A stretch of DNA of 43,905 nt from Paenibacillus sp. PAMC 26794 (GCF_000316035.1 NZ_ANHX01000030.1:1-43905); one strand, 5' to 3'. Positions 15,065 to 23,463 are shown, numbered from the stretch's first letter. The notes: generated by a model not told the origin, from the letters alone. Translations and numbers: made by a program.

Positions 15065-16852
15065 TTAAGGTGTGACCCCGGAAATCAGAGTACCATTCTG
15101 ATGCAAGGTTACCCTGTTCCACACATCATAGGAAGTCTGCGTTGGACGGAAGGAATAGTCATTATTTTCGTTGAAATTGCTCCAATTATCCTTGTGAATA
15201 CGCAGCTGAATGTCTCCCGTCTGACCTCCCGCTGGCAGAGACCCTGCACCCGAAGTAAAACCAATCTCGACATAGGTATCTGCATTCGTGCCCGTGATAC
15301 TTCCAATGCTGGTTGTGATGTTGGCTGCTCCGATCTGTGCCCAATCGATGACTGTATTTAATCCCTCGGAGCCATCTTTTGTGAAGTAATAACGGATCTT
15401 CAAACCACTCAGGTTCACAGCGGATGTACCATTGTTTTTGATATTAAAATAGGGCTTGATATGATTATTCGTTGCATCGCTATCTGCCGCACGATATTGT
15501 AGAACCAGATTCGACGTTGGCGTGGTTGTACCCGCCTGTGGTGTCGCACTCACCTGTACCGAGCCTGGGCTACTTCCCGCGCTGTTCACGGCTTTGATTT
15601 TGTAATAGTACGTGGTTCCATTCGTCAGAGACGTATTGGTGTAGGTTGTGCCGCTCACATTCGTGGCTACATCCGTATAGGTTCCTCCGCTTGTTGTCGC
15701 ACGCTGTACAATATAATTCGTTGCTCCGGGTGATGCGCTCCAGTTCAAGGTTATTTGTCCGTTCCCCGGCGTGGCTGTTACACCTGTGGGCGCAGCCGGG
15801 ATTGTGACAACTCCTCCACTACCGTTATCTGGAACCGGCTGATATCCAGGGGTGGTATAGATCGTATTCAATGCAGAGGTTGCGAGTGTACCGTTCGGTC
15901 CATTGACCACGGTCTGTCCCCAATCGGTCAGGGAACCTGCTGGACCGTTGTTCAGATCAAGGTATTCTACACCGCCCCCGTTACCGTACCAGGACCAGGC
16001 TAACCAGCCAACTCCCTTTTGCTGTGCGTAGCTCAAGATCGTGGCTTCATCCACATCACCACTGGTGTGCTTAAATCCAAATTCACCTACAATGACAGGC
16101 ACGCCAATGGCCAGCGCTTGATCAATGTTGTTTTTGACCGTTGCTGCATCACCGCCTGCGTATTCATACATATGAATGGAGAAGATCGTGTTTGCCAGCG
16201 GATCGGCATTGAACACATCCAGTCCACGATTAAAAATCGCTGTAGGGTACTGCCCCCATCCTGCGGTATCCACAACAAGCGTATTTTTGATGCCCGCCTG
16301 ACGGAGTTCAGGAATCACTTGTTGATATCCATCCGCCCATACCGCGGTTTCCCATGAACCGTACCATTCATTCGCAATGTTCACGATTACGCGATCTTCC
16401 TTGCCAATCAGGGCATCCTTAATGCTGATAAAATAATCCGAGGCTTTTCGCAGTTCTGCAATACTGTCCGATCCGGTGGCATCATGTACTTCCAGCATAA
16501 CGGTTAATTGGTACTGGTCACACAACGCCAGAATCTGCTCCACATCCGCCAGTGAATCTGCCGTCCAGCGACTTCCGTTGGACAAGACAATTCGCACGGT
16601 ATTGGACCCTGTCGCAGCAATGGCCGGAATGGCCGCTTGCAGATCATTTTTGAACCAGGTATGGGCATGATTCACCCCACGCATGACAAAAGGGGTCCCT
16701 GTAGCATCCAGCAATTTGGTACCGCTTACATGAAATCCTTTGACAGGCCCGCTTGCAGCGGAAGCTGGATGAGGTGAGTACGCCATAGACACCAGCATGA
16801 GTGACAGAGAGAACAGCATTGCTTTCCGAACCATGTTTCCAATACGCTTCAT
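15065..16852 (-). CDS. Secreted GH5 (subfamily 8-like) endo-beta-1,4-mannanase with Fn3 and CBM3
   Basis: A 595-residue secreted enzyme. Residues 1-33 are a signal peptide (KR-rich start, LFSLSLMLVSMAYS, cleavage near ASA). The GH5 domain (about 38-335) resembles bacillar subfamily-8 mannanases: FVMRGVNHAHTWFKNDL, VMLEVHDATGSDS, acid/base E162 in NIANEWYGSWE, SIHMYEYAGG and nucleophile E257 in VPVIVGEFGFKH. A fibronectin III domain (about 352-438) and a CBM3 cellulose-binding module (about 447-592, opening SNLVLQYRAADSDATNNHIK) follow. It should hydrolyse beta-mannan outside the cell. AAGGAGG precedes the ATG. The upstream leader is unusual (see the entry at 16935). It is transcribed alone. 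Confidence 0.93.
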   Translation of the reverse strand: MKRIGNMVRKAMLFSLSLMLVSMAYSPHPASAASGPVKGFHVSGTKLLDATGTPFVMRGVNHAHTWFKNDLQAAIPAIAATGSNTVRIVLSNGSRWTADSLADVEQILALCDQYQLTVMLEVHDATGSDSIAELRKASDYFISIKDALIGKEDRVIVNIANEWYGSWETAVWADGYQQVIPELRQAGIKNTLVVDTAGWGQYPTAIFNRGLDVFNADPLANTIFSIHMYEYAGGDAATVKNNIDQALAIGVPVIVGEFGFKHTSGDVDEATILSYAQQKGVGWLAWSWYGNGGGVEYLDLNNGPAGSLTDWGQTVVNGPNGTLATSALNTIYTTPGYQPVPDNGSGGVVTIPAAPTGVTATPGNGQITLNWSASPGATNYIVQRATTSGGTYTDVATNVSGTTYTNTSLTNGTTYYYKIKAVNSAGSSPGSVQVSATPQAGTTTPTSNLVLQYRAADSDATNNHIKPYFNIKNNGTSAVNLSGLKIRYYFTKDGSEGLNTVIDWAQIGAANITTSIGSITGTNADTYVEIGFTSGAGSLPAGGQTGDIQLRIHKDNWSNFNENNDYSFRPTQTSYDVWNRVTLHQNGTLISGVTP

Positions 16853-16934
16853 AACAAAACCTCCTTCATGGAATGGGTTAAGCTATTCACACGGTATGTA
16901 GACACATAGAAGCCATACAGATCAACGACATGGA

Positions 16935-16971
16935 TTATCTCATCACTCACCTCCTGGACACTCTTAATATA
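16935..16971 (-). promoter_or_regulatory. Mannanase leader: -10 box, 5'-end Shine-Dalgarno and two-codon ORF
   Basis: On the minus strand a TATATT (16966-16971) is followed, about where the transcript should start, by a perfect AGGAGG (16950-16955), then six bases on by ATG AGA TAA (16935-16943). The mannanase start is about 80 bases further down with its own ribosome binding site. A Shine-Dalgarno at the very 5' end that does not start a real gene is the arrangement of mRNA-stabilising STAB-SD elements, as in cry3A. No good -35 is seen. Confidence 0.45.
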
Positions 16972-17028
16972 CTATAAAATGTCAGAAAGTGTTGGGATTA
17001 TCTAGAAGATTTTAAATGATTTTATATA

Positions 17029-17062
17029 GAAAAAGACATGACCTCATTGAACTGGATCATGC
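17029..17062 (-). terminator. Terminator after the NUDIX gene
   Basis: On the minus strand GGCATGATC pairs with GGTCATGTC (9 bp with two G-T pairs) around an 11-base loop, followed by TTTTT. It lies 20 bases after the NUDIX stop codon. Confidence 0.75.
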
Positions 17063-17080
17063 CCTTTTATTACATACCAT

Positions 17081-17638
17081 CTATGTGTTGAATTTACTGA
17101 ACGGGACTTTGATATCAACAACCCCCTTTGGCTCAAATGATTTCGTTTCCTGCATTCTATTCCACATTACCTGTGGAGTGCCCTTTAGGTCTGTTCCGCT
17201 CTGAACGTTGCCAATCCAGATGTCTTCTGCTCCCGGATGTTGTAAATAGTGCCTGAGCGTTGCTTTGATCAGAATAGACGAATGTAAGTCCAACACCTCA
17301 TCCAGTGGTATCCAGAATAACTCGCCTTCATCCGAGGGCACAAAATGTCGATGCGTGGTCTCTCCGAAATATACAAACTGCTGCCAAATCTCACCACCGT
17401 TAACCTCCAACAGAATATATCGAAGCCTAAAGTGTTCGACATCCTCTTGCTTGAACCCAGTCTCTTCTTCAATCTCCCGATAGCTGGCGCTCATGGGTAC
17501 GTTCAGTTCCCCTTGTTCCAGATGTCCGCCAATGCCACCCCAGAATTCAAAATCAAACAATCTGCTACCCGCCTTCTTCATCATCAGCATGTCTGAGCCA
17601 TTGCTCAAAAACGCTGTAGCCATCTGTCTAATCTCCAT
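17081..17638 (-). CDS. NUDIX hydrolase
   Basis: A 185-residue NUDIX-fold protein. The Nudix box reads GHLEQGE..(9)..REIEEETGF, two residues longer between the first glutamate and RE than the canonical GX5EX7REUXEEXGU; this longer form also occurs in other Firmicutes. Flanking strands (FWGGIGG, RLRYILLEV) fit the fold. It would hydrolyse a nucleoside diphosphate linked to another group; the substrate is unknown. GCGAGGAACAT precedes the ATG and a perfect TATAAT lies at 17663-17668 (minus strand) without a clear -35, suggesting a start of transcription here. It ends in its own terminator. Confidence 0.88.
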   Translation of the reverse strand: MEIRQMATAFLSNGSDMLMMKKAGSRLFDFEFWGGIGGHLEQGELNVPMSASYREIEEETGFKQEDVEHFRLRYILLEVNGGEIWQQFVYFGETTHRHFVPSDEGELFWIPLDEVLDLHSSILIKATLRHYLQHPGAEDIWIGNVQSGTDLKGTPQVMWNRMQETKSFEPKGVVDIKVPFSKFNT

Positions 17639-17696
17639 ATGTTCCTCGCTTTCCAGACTGTGATTATAGGAATCTACTTGTCTATATAACCGTCTT

Positions 17697-18359
17697 CTAA
17701 AGCAGTTTCTTCAACTCACTTAGATGCTCAATCGTATGTAAAGGACCCGACGTGATGCTATCCTGCCACGGCTGGTTGACCTTGATCCAGATGGTGCTCA
17801 TGCCTACGCTTGCTGCTCCCTCAATATCGTTCACGGGATGATCGCCAATGTAAATGCATTGCTCTGGTCTTAGACCGAAATGATCGAGCGCAAGCTGAAA
17901 TATGCGTGGATCGGGCTTTTTGACTCCTGCCTCTTCTGAAACAATAATATGGTCGTAATCCTCCCGGATACCGAGTTGATCAATTTTCCCATACTGAATA
18001 TCGGTCTGCCCATTGGTAATTAACCCGGTTTGGTATTTCCCCCGAAGATGCTGAACGACTTCTCGCGCCTGTTCCATCAGAACTGAACTTCTCACATACT
18101 CTCTGCCATAGAACTCCATCAGTTCTGCATGTGGCGGATGTTCTGCCCAAGGCAGTTCATTCAACAACTCGTTGAACAGAAGGGGTTTGTTCTTATAACC
18201 ATCTTCATCGAGCTCAATGATTCTTTGGAGGATATCCTCCGTGGACTCAAGATGGGCAAAGTAGGTTTTAATCAAACTCCGAGCGAAACCGTCAAAGGTC
18301 ATTGTTCTATTCAGAATTGTATTATCCAGATCAAAAATAACGGCTTTAATATGATCCAT
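17697..18359 (-). CDS. HAD-superfamily hydrolase (class I cap, YjjG/PynA-like)
   Basis: A 220-residue haloacid-dehalogenase-type phosphatase. Motif I is AVIFDLDNTILNRT, motif II GLITNGQ, motif III lysine in EEAGVKKPDPRIF, and motif IV IYIGDHPVNDIEGA. A helical cap lies between motifs I and II. It probably removes phosphate from a small molecule or nucleotide. The ATG at 18359 is chosen after GGGGGAGAAGGAAG; it lies inside the end of the upstream GNAT gene (14-base overlap), so the two are translationally coupled. Confidence 0.88.
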   Translation of the reverse strand: MDHIKAVIFDLDNTILNRTMTFDGFARSLIKTYFAHLESTEDILQRIIELDEDGYKNKPLLFNELLNELPWAEHPPHAELMEFYGREYVRSSVLMEQAREVVQHLRGKYQTGLITNGQTDIQYGKIDQLGIREDYDHIIVSEEAGVKKPDPRIFQLALDHFGLRPEQCIYIGDHPVNDIEGAASVGMSTIWIKVNQPWQDSITSGPLHTIEHLSELKKLL

Positions 18360-18807
18360 CTTCCTTCTCCCCCAATTCCAGTACATGCGTTATCTTCTCC
18401 ATACTTGTCACTTCTCTGAATCCCAAGTTGTGATAAAAAGATCCAGCAACCGGTTGATCCGTATACAGAACCAGTCGAGCGTAATGATTTTTCGCTTTTT
18501 GAATAACCGCATCCATCAGCCTGCGCCCAACCCCATGTCTTCGAAATTCTCTCATCACATAAAGCCTGCGAATTCTTCCGGTATCAGGAACTTCAGAATA
18601 AGGATCTCTGTTCAAACCGCAGATCCCAACCACCTTATCACGCACTCTGCATTCAAAAAGAACTTCATCTTCTTGCTCGAATGTATTGATTCCTGTCTCA
18701 TATTCATGGATTAATCGCTCGATATGTCTGAACCCCTCACTGGAGCTTTCGGCCAGCATCGCCACTAAATCGTCATGATTCCATACCGATATCTCCTGTA
18801 TCCGCAT
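18346..18807 (-). CDS. GNAT family N-acetyltransferase
   Basis: A 153-residue GNAT. The acetyl-CoA loop is MREFRRHGVGRRLMDAVIQKA (R-x-x-G-x-G), preceded by the strand RIRRLYV and followed by LVLYTDQPVAGSFYHNLGF. The central strand KVVGICGLNRDPYSEVPDTG is family-like. GGAGG lies 10 bases before the ATG. It overlaps the HAD gene that follows, which suggests a shared transcript. Substrate unknown. Confidence 0.88.
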   Translation of the reverse strand: MRIQEISVWNHDDLVAMLAESSSEGFRHIERLIHEYETGINTFEQEDEVLFECRVRDKVVGICGLNRDPYSEVPDTGRIRRLYVMREFRRHGVGRRLMDAVIQKAKNHYARLVLYTDQPVAGSFYHNLGFREVTSMEKITHVLELGEKEDGSY

Positions 18808-18849
18808 GGTGTAACCGCCTCCATCATTTTAAATCAATGGTACACATGC

Positions 18850-18884
18850 AAACCCAACCATACATTGAACGATGGCCGGGTTTA
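18850..18884 (-). terminator. Weak hairpin after the YHYH gene
   Basis: AAACCC..CCAT pairs with ATGG..GGGTTT around a short loop on the minus strand, about 20 bases after the YHYH stop codon. The T-run is only three bases, so termination is uncertain. Confidence 0.35.
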
Positions 18885-18901
18885 TCTTGTAAAGCTCATT
18901 C

Positions 18902-19072
18902 TCATTTTTTCTTTTTGTGATAGTGATAACCCGTGCACAGACCCTTTTGTTTGGATTTGGCTGAACAGTTATGTCCACCGTTCTTATCCAGTCTGCCTGG
19001 ATGAGCATAAGCGGAAGAGGATATACCAACAAGTACGACAAGAGACAGGATTACGATAACAACCTTTTTCAT
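18902..19072 (-). CDS. Small secreted YHYH-domain protein
   Basis: A 56-residue protein that is easily missed. It has a signal peptide (MKKVVIVILSLVVLVGISSS, cleavage near AYA) and a mature part HPGRLDKNGGHNCSAKSK..GLCTGYHYHKKKK. The opening HPGR.D.NGGH, two cysteines and the YHYH ending are hallmarks of the YHYH-domain family, short exported proteins or protein tails with likely metal-binding histidines. GAAGGGTG precedes the ATG. It stands between the GNAT/HAD pair and a Cof-type phosphatase, each about 100 bases away, so it may be its own transcript. The role is unknown. Confidence 0.8.
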   Translation of the reverse strand: MKKVVIVILSLVVLVGISSSAYAHPGRLDKNGGHNCSAKSKQKGLCTGYHYHKKKK

Positions 19073-19181
19073 AAGTCACCCTTCGATCAACACCCTATGC
19101 TTTAGGGCTTAATACGTGCTATATCATTCTACATGAAAATCCACAATTTGGATATCCTTCATCTTTTTAGCTGATCCATTC

Positions 19182-19958
19182 TCATAAAATCTTAAATTGC
19201 TTCAATGCATGGGTGACTCCATCTGCACTTGCCCGCAGGGTGACATTATTGGCGCTTTGTTTAATTCGTTCTCCTCCATTTCCCATCGCAATTCCGATTC
19301 CCGCATACACTAGCAGATCCACGTCATTCTCCCCATCGCCAAAGGCCATTGTATCCTCTCTGGATATCTTCAGGTAGTCGAGAACTTTCTCTGCGGCTAT
19401 GGATTTGCTGACTTCGCTCGCTTCCAGCACATTCACTACATACGGATGAAATCTCACGAATCGTATAGAAGGAAATCTGGATTGGAATTTATCCGTCTCC
19501 GCTTCATCCGCATATAAGCAAATGCAATATACGTCCTGTTCCAACGTGCTGATTTTCTGCGGGGAATTCATGAGTCCAAGCGTATCTCTTAAGGCGTCAG
19601 TAACACGACCATCTGCTGTACACAACCCGTTCGTATCAAATGACTCTGTAAAATATGAAATACTGTGCCCGTGCAACTCGGCAAACTCACTGAATGCTCT
19701 AACCATCCGTGCTGAAAGTACAGACTTATGTATCACTTCATCACCTGCTTTGATCAATGCTCCGTTGGCCGAAATAATTATATCAATTCCGAGATTTCTG
19801 AATTCTTCGCATAAATTATAGGGCCTGCCTGTGACGAGTACGACTTGAACGCCTTTACGAATCAACTCCCGGATCGACTCAGCTGTACGCGGTGATAAAC
19901 TCCGATCTATTTCGCTCAGCAATGTACCGTCCACATCAAAGAATACAGCTCTAATCAA
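19182..19958 (-). CDS. Cof-type HAD-IIB family phosphatase
   Basis: A 258-residue HAD hydrolase with a C2-type cap. Motif I is AVFFDVDGTLLSE, motif II LVTGRPYNL, the lysine is in SEVSKSIAAEKVLDYL, and motif IV is MAFGDGENDVDLLVYAGIGIAMGNGG, characteristic of Cof proteins. These dephosphorylate sugar phosphates or cofactors such as flavin and pyridoxal phosphates. The start is TTG at 19958, supported by AGGAGG nine bases upstream and by the immediate motif I. A terminator of the upstream ydbT gene lies just before it, so it is separately transcribed. Confidence 0.9.
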   Translation of the reverse strand: MIRAVFFDVDGTLLSEIDRSLSPRTAESIRELIRKGVQVVLVTGRPYNLCEEFRNLGIDIIISANGALIKAGDEVIHKSVLSARMVRAFSEFAELHGHSISYFTESFDTNGLCTADGRVTDALRDTLGLMNSPQKISTLEQDVYCICLYADEAETDKFQSRFPSIRFVRFHPYVVNVLEASEVSKSIAAEKVLDYLKISREDTMAFGDGENDVDLLVYAGIGIAMGNGGERIKQSANNVTLRASADGVTHALKQFKIL

Positions 19959-19985
19959 ATTGTTCTTCCTCCTCTGTCTTCAATT

Positions 19986-20037
19986 TAAAAAGAGCAAGTA
20001 CAGAATAACCTTGTTTGGTCTTCCTGCACTTGCTCTT
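19986..20037 (-). terminator. Terminator after ydbT
   Basis: A 14-bp stem (AAGAGCAAGTGCAG with CTGTACTTGCTCTT, one G-T pair) is followed by five T on the minus strand, starting five bases after the ydbT stop codon. Confidence 0.9.
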
Positions 20038-20041
20038 GCAA

Positions 20042-21604
20042 TTAACGGGTCTGAACATCTTGGGTACGTCCCATGTACCATGATTGAAATGATTTCGCCG
20101 TATCCAGGGAAATGTCATGTGCCCGATGATGCAGTACTGGTTTGGCACGGTTTACCGTATGAATGGAAGCCACACCGAACCAACGCTGTAACACATTACG
20201 GGTGATCTGCACTTCGATGACTTTCTCACGTTTGGAGATGAAGAGGGTCGAAGTGAGCGCACCGGTTCGAAGTTGAATGAAATTCTGATGCAGAATGTAT
20301 CGGGTATGGAAAAAGTCCATCACTCTGCATGTTGCAATCCACACAAGCAGAATCGCGGAAATCATCCACCAGGCATGCTTCTGCCCAAACACCAATGGTT
20401 TGAAGTACCACAATAAACCCGTGATCATGATCCATCCCCAGCTTGGTTTGAGCAGGCGCAGCCATAGTGATATTCGTGGAAGTTTTTCCATCTCCTGCGT
20501 AACCCGATAGGATGGCAGGATCTCCTCAATCAGGGTATAGGCTTGCTTCACAGGCAAGAAAGGATAGAGCGAGTTCACCTCCTGCTCGGATTCCCCCAGA
20601 CTACCTGCAGTGGCCAGTTCTACTTCCGCTAATCCAAGCAGCCTTTTCATCGGTGACTGTGTAATTTTCACGGCCTGGACTCGCTCTTTCAAGATTGAAA
20701 ATGACGTTTGCTCCATCATGCCCTTCGAGATATAGATTCGCTTGGCATCCGAGGTGATCTGGAAATTGCCATACTTTACAAAGGTTCTGACTATGCCCAG
20801 AGCAATAGATATGATCAATAAAACTAAAATCATCAAACCGGCAATCCACCAGGAATCGAGCCAGGTTAATAACAAACTTTCCGTTACTTCTTCATCAGGG
20901 AAGAAGTCCTTCACCCAGGAATAGAGCGTAGCCAGGACCGGAATCAGTACGAGAAAACTAAGCGAGGTAAAGGATGCTTTGAATATGTCCTTGCGGGTGG
21001 AATGATAATGAACAACCCGTTCCTGTTTTTCTTTTGCAGGTAGAGACATGACTTCATCAGTTATAAAAGGTTCGGATTGCGCCTCTCTCTCTTCCATAAC
21101 CTGAACTGCATCCAACGTATCATGTTCCTCTGTTGCTCCTGCTGTTTCTGCTTCTTCAGCCATATGACCTGCTACAATCTTCTCCAGCTGTTCTGCTTCG
21201 GAAAGTGAAACAACGTGTAACTGAAAGGTAGCATCTTCTCCCTTAATTCCGGTCTCGAATCGAATCGACGTCACCCTGAACAAACGATGAAACAGCGTTG
21301 TATGACGATTCACATTCTGGACCTTGGTATACGGTATCGTCCTTCGAGTACGGTTGAACACACCACTGTAGATGTGAAAGGCCTTAACGTCTGCTGTATA
21401 ACGAGAAGTAAACCACTTCAAGATGATTGACACGATGCCGATGGAAATACCTGCATAAAAGGCGATTCTTCCATAGAATATCCATTGGGACTCCGAGCCC
21501 TGACGGAAAACAAACAAAAACAAGACGATGGCGAACGAATTCTTCACCAGTTTCCACAGACTCCACAGCATCGTTAATGGATGATGTCGCTTCATATCGA
21601 TCAT
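20042..21604 (-). CDS. ydbT: YdbT-like membrane protein with bacterial PH domains
   Basis: A 520-residue membrane protein, close to the size of B. subtilis YdbT. Pairs of hydrophobic segments (about 12-60, 205-285, 375-430) alternate with bPH_2 domains, recognisable by ..RRTIPYTKVQNVNRHTTLFHRLF, FSILKERVQAVKITQSPMKRLLGLAEVELATAG and LFISKREKVIEVQITRNVLQRWFGVASI. A charged insert near 140-190 is unusual. In Bacillus, ydbS and ydbT lie in the sigma-W regulon and are reported to add resistance to antimicrobial compounds from other Bacilli. The start overlaps the ydbS stop (ATGA), so the two are coupled and probably form a complex. Confidence 0.88.
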   Translation of the reverse strand: MIDMKRHHPLTMLWSLWKLVKNSFAIVLFLFVFRQGSESQWIFYGRIAFYAGISIGIVSIILKWFTSRYTADVKAFHIYSGVFNRTRRTIPYTKVQNVNRHTTLFHRLFRVTSIRFETGIKGEDATFQLHVVSLSEAEQLEKIVAGHMAEEAETAGATEEHDTLDAVQVMEEREAQSEPFITDEVMSLPAKEKQERVVHYHSTRKDIFKASFTSLSFLVLIPVLATLYSWVKDFFPDEEVTESLLLTWLDSWWIAGLMILVLLIISIALGIVRTFVKYGNFQITSDAKRIYISKGMMEQTSFSILKERVQAVKITQSPMKRLLGLAEVELATAGSLGESEQEVNSLYPFLPVKQAYTLIEEILPSYRVTQEMEKLPRISLWLRLLKPSWGWIMITGLLWYFKPLVFGQKHAWWMISAILLVWIATCRVMDFFHTRYILHQNFIQLRTGALTSTLFISKREKVIEVQITRNVLQRWFGVASIHTVNRAKPVLHHRAHDISLDTAKSFQSWYMGRTQDVQTR

Positions 21605-22098
21605 TCGTCCACCTCATTAATCCGCGCATAGGACGCAATCTGATGACGGAGTGCAAGTGCGACTTCCTCTGGCAATGCCGGGATTTCATGCGATGAACCC
21701 ATCGTGCCAACCGATACGGAATAGAGTCCATATTTTCGCATTAAAGGTCCCTGATTGGTCGTAACCGATTGCACTTTCGCCATGGGGATGATCTGATGTA
21801 CCTTGGTTAGCGCCCCACGCTTCAGTTGCAGGAACTCCTCATTCACATCATAGTACCAATGCTTGTATAACCATGAAGGCTGGATGAAAATATCCCACAC
21901 CGCATAGAGCACAGATATGGCCGTAAAGCCCCACAAAATCCAACCAATCCACGTCTTCCATCCATAGATGGAGTCGAGTATTAACAGTACGGCAAGGATC
22001 AAGAAACCTATTACATTCCATATGATGGCGCTAATTCTCCACAAGTTTACCGCATGAGGGGACAGCCGTTGCTCGGGTGTATTCCACTGGATTGACAT
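21601..22098 (-). CDS. ydbS: YdbS-like membrane protein with a PH domain
   Basis: A 165-residue protein with two membrane segments (about 22-45 and 48-70) and one bPH_2 domain containing FLQLKRGALTKVHQIIPMAKVQSVTTNQGPLMRKYGLYSVSVGT. This matches YdbS of Bacillus, the usual partner of YdbT. The start at 22098 (MSIQWNTPE) is preferred because AAAAGGAGTGAACAT precedes it; a longer reading from 22146 has no site. No TGAAAC-CGTA sigma-W pattern was found upstream, unlike in B. subtilis. Confidence 0.87.
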   Translation of the reverse strand: MSIQWNTPEQRLSPHAVNLWRISAIIWNVIGFLILAVLLILDSIYGWKTWIGWILWGFTAISVLYAVWDIFIQPSWLYKHWYYDVNEEFLQLKRGALTKVHQIIPMAKVQSVTTNQGPLMRKYGLYSVSVGTMGSSHEIPALPEEVALALRHQIASYARINEVDE

Positions 22099-22182
22099 AT
22101 GTTCACTCCTTTTGTCCTCGGGTACATAAAAACACACATGATACAATGTACGAACAATCGTTCACGATCGATGCAAAAAGAT

Positions 22183-22222
22183 AAAGAGATGGCCCCTATA
22201 CAATACAGGTCGTCATCTCTTT
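22183..22222 (-). terminator. Hairpin terminator between the repeat element and ydbS
   Basis: AAAGAGATG (22183-22191) pairs with CATCTCTTT (22214-22222), with an inner CCT/AGG. TTTATCTTTTT follows on the minus strand and TTGTTCATTT on the plus strand. It should end the transcript of the GNAT gene at 22435-23013. Confidence 0.6.
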
Positions 22223-22249
22223 TGTTCATTTCATTTTACTTTAGTGCAT

Positions 22250-22455
22250 GTTCAAAAAGACTGGTTTTCAGTACCGAGAAGATGGGATGAAGCTAGAAAT
22301 GGAGTAGCGGAGCGTAGGGAAAACTACGTGAGCAACTACAATGTTTCCGAAGGAAACATTCTTCGTAAGCCTCCCGCTTATTTCGGCTGAATTCCATATT
22401 CGATGCTGATGATGCCACTAGGCATCCTTCGTAATCAAAAGCGGGCTTTTTGAAC
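22250..22455. repeat. Structured MITE-like repeat with 10-bp terminal inverted repeats
   Basis: GTTCAAAAAG (22250-22259) and CTTTTTGAAC (22446-22455) bound a 206-base non-coding element. Inside are hairpins CGTAG/CTACG near 22313-22328, a perfect 9-bp AATGTTTCC/GGAAACATT near 22340-22360, and GATGCC/GGCATC near 22411-22426, plus an AGCGGAGCGT motif that recurs at the right edge of the window. The right end overlaps the 3' end of the GNAT gene. It looks like a non-autonomous mobile element or a mobile structured RNA. No transposase is nearby. Confidence 0.6.
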
Positions 22456-23013
22456 AACCTCTATAAAATCCTGTACTTCACACAGCCAAACCATATGATC
22501 AGTTCCTTCGCCCCAGTAGTTCTTCGCCACCACATAGGGTTCACCGAATTTACGTTGCCACTTCTTCTGTGCGATCTGGTAACCGCTATCCAGGCAGAAT
22601 TGCTGAATTCCCAGCCGTTGCAGTTCAGTAACCAGTGCGAGAATGAGCGCCGAACCAACCCCCTGTCCTTGAACTTCGGGCAACACATACAGGCTACCCA
22701 GTTCTCCGATCTCGTTCAGCCGGCCCTCTGTACATTCTCGAATCTCCTTACCACACGGTCCAAACGAGATTGTGCCTACAATAACATCTCCCATTTTGGC
22801 GACGAGGAAAAACACACTTGGTTCTATGTTGTCCTTTGCTTGCAATGCCATGTGAATCATCGCTTTTTTGTGTGATATTTCATTCTGGATATCATCCAGA
22901 AGCGAGCCTATTCCCTCCTGATCAAATGCTGCGGGAATGGTTGTCTCGAACACCTGATACACTCCATCTGCATCCGATCGCGTCAAAGGTTCAATGGTAA
23001 TTTTGTCATCCAC
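22435..23013 (-). CDS. GNAT family N-acetyltransferase with repeat-derived C-terminus
   Basis: A 192-residue GNAT. The acetyl-CoA loop is LPEVQGQGVGSALILALVTEL, preceded by the strand ELGSLYV; the earlier strand is KMGDVIVGTISFGPCG. The C-terminal WLCEVQDF strand ends the fold. The start is GTG at 23013 with GGAGAAG six bases upstream. The last six residues (VQKARF) and the stop codon are encoded by the terminal inverted repeat of the element at 22250-22455, so insertion seems to have replaced the original end without removing the core fold. It follows the lipoprotein gene by 27 bases. Confidence 0.85.
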   Translation of the reverse strand: MDDKITIEPLTRSDADGVYQVFETTIPAAFDQEGIGSLLDDIQNEISHKKAMIHMALQAKDNIEPSVFFLVAKMGDVIVGTISFGPCGKEIRECTEGRLNEIGELGSLYVLPEVQGQGVGSALILALVTELQRLGIQQFCLDSGYQIAQKKWQRKFGEPYVVAKNYWGEGTDHMVWLCEVQDFIEVVQKARF

Positions 23014-23040
23014 AGGTTCTTCTCCGTCCCATATACCTTC

Positions 23041-23463
23041 TTAATCTATACGTCGCTGAATCAGTCTTCTTAGTTGATTCGCATCCTCAAGAGGAATGCT
23101 ATATCCAGTATGCGTGTCTTCCTCGTTTACTAACAAGCCTTGCATCTTGGGATCCATTCCTAGTGAAAAATCATACCTTGTTATGGAGCTGTCCGCATTT
23201 GTTATGCTCATCTTGTACTGCGTACCATAATCAATAATACCCGGCATACGCTCTGCCTTATGTATGGCCTCCATCATGATTCGAATCTCGTCAGATCGAT
23301 CAAACACAACATCTTGGCATGGTTCCAAGGCAAGGTTGGGATTACACGTTAAAGTGATCAGTACAGGAAGCCCTTCTTCCGCGTTCGATTCATTCGGTTT
23401 GCTACACCCTGCAATGAACGTGGCAATGACGACTATGAGCAACACGCCTATATATCTCACCAT
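23041..23463 (-). CDS. Hypothetical lipoprotein
   Basis: A 140-residue protein with a lipoprotein signal peptide (YIGVLLIVVIATFIAGCSKP, lipobox IAGC, C20). The mature part contains two further cysteines (TCNPN..EPCQD), an unusual spacing that might form a disulfide, and mixed strand-helix sequence without known motifs. GGGAGGAACACAGT precedes the ATG. It would be anchored to the outer face of the membrane. It lies 27 bases before the GNAT gene and may share its transcript. Confidence 0.8.
   Translation of the reverse strand: MVRYIGVLLIVVIATFIAGCSKPNESNAEEGLPVLITLTCNPNLALEPCQDVVFDRSDEIRIMMEAIHKAERMPGIIDYGTQYKMSITNADSSITRYDFSLGMDPKMQGLLVNEEDTHTGYSIPLEDANQLRRLIQRRID

Noticed and set aside
18829..19041. 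70-residue minus-strand frame
   Set aside because: It overlaps the YHYH gene in another frame and has no ribosome binding site or recognisable motif.
22141..22182. Possible sigma-W promoter of ydbS
   Set aside because: A TACG is present, but no GTTTCA (TGAAAC on the minus strand) lies at the right distance.
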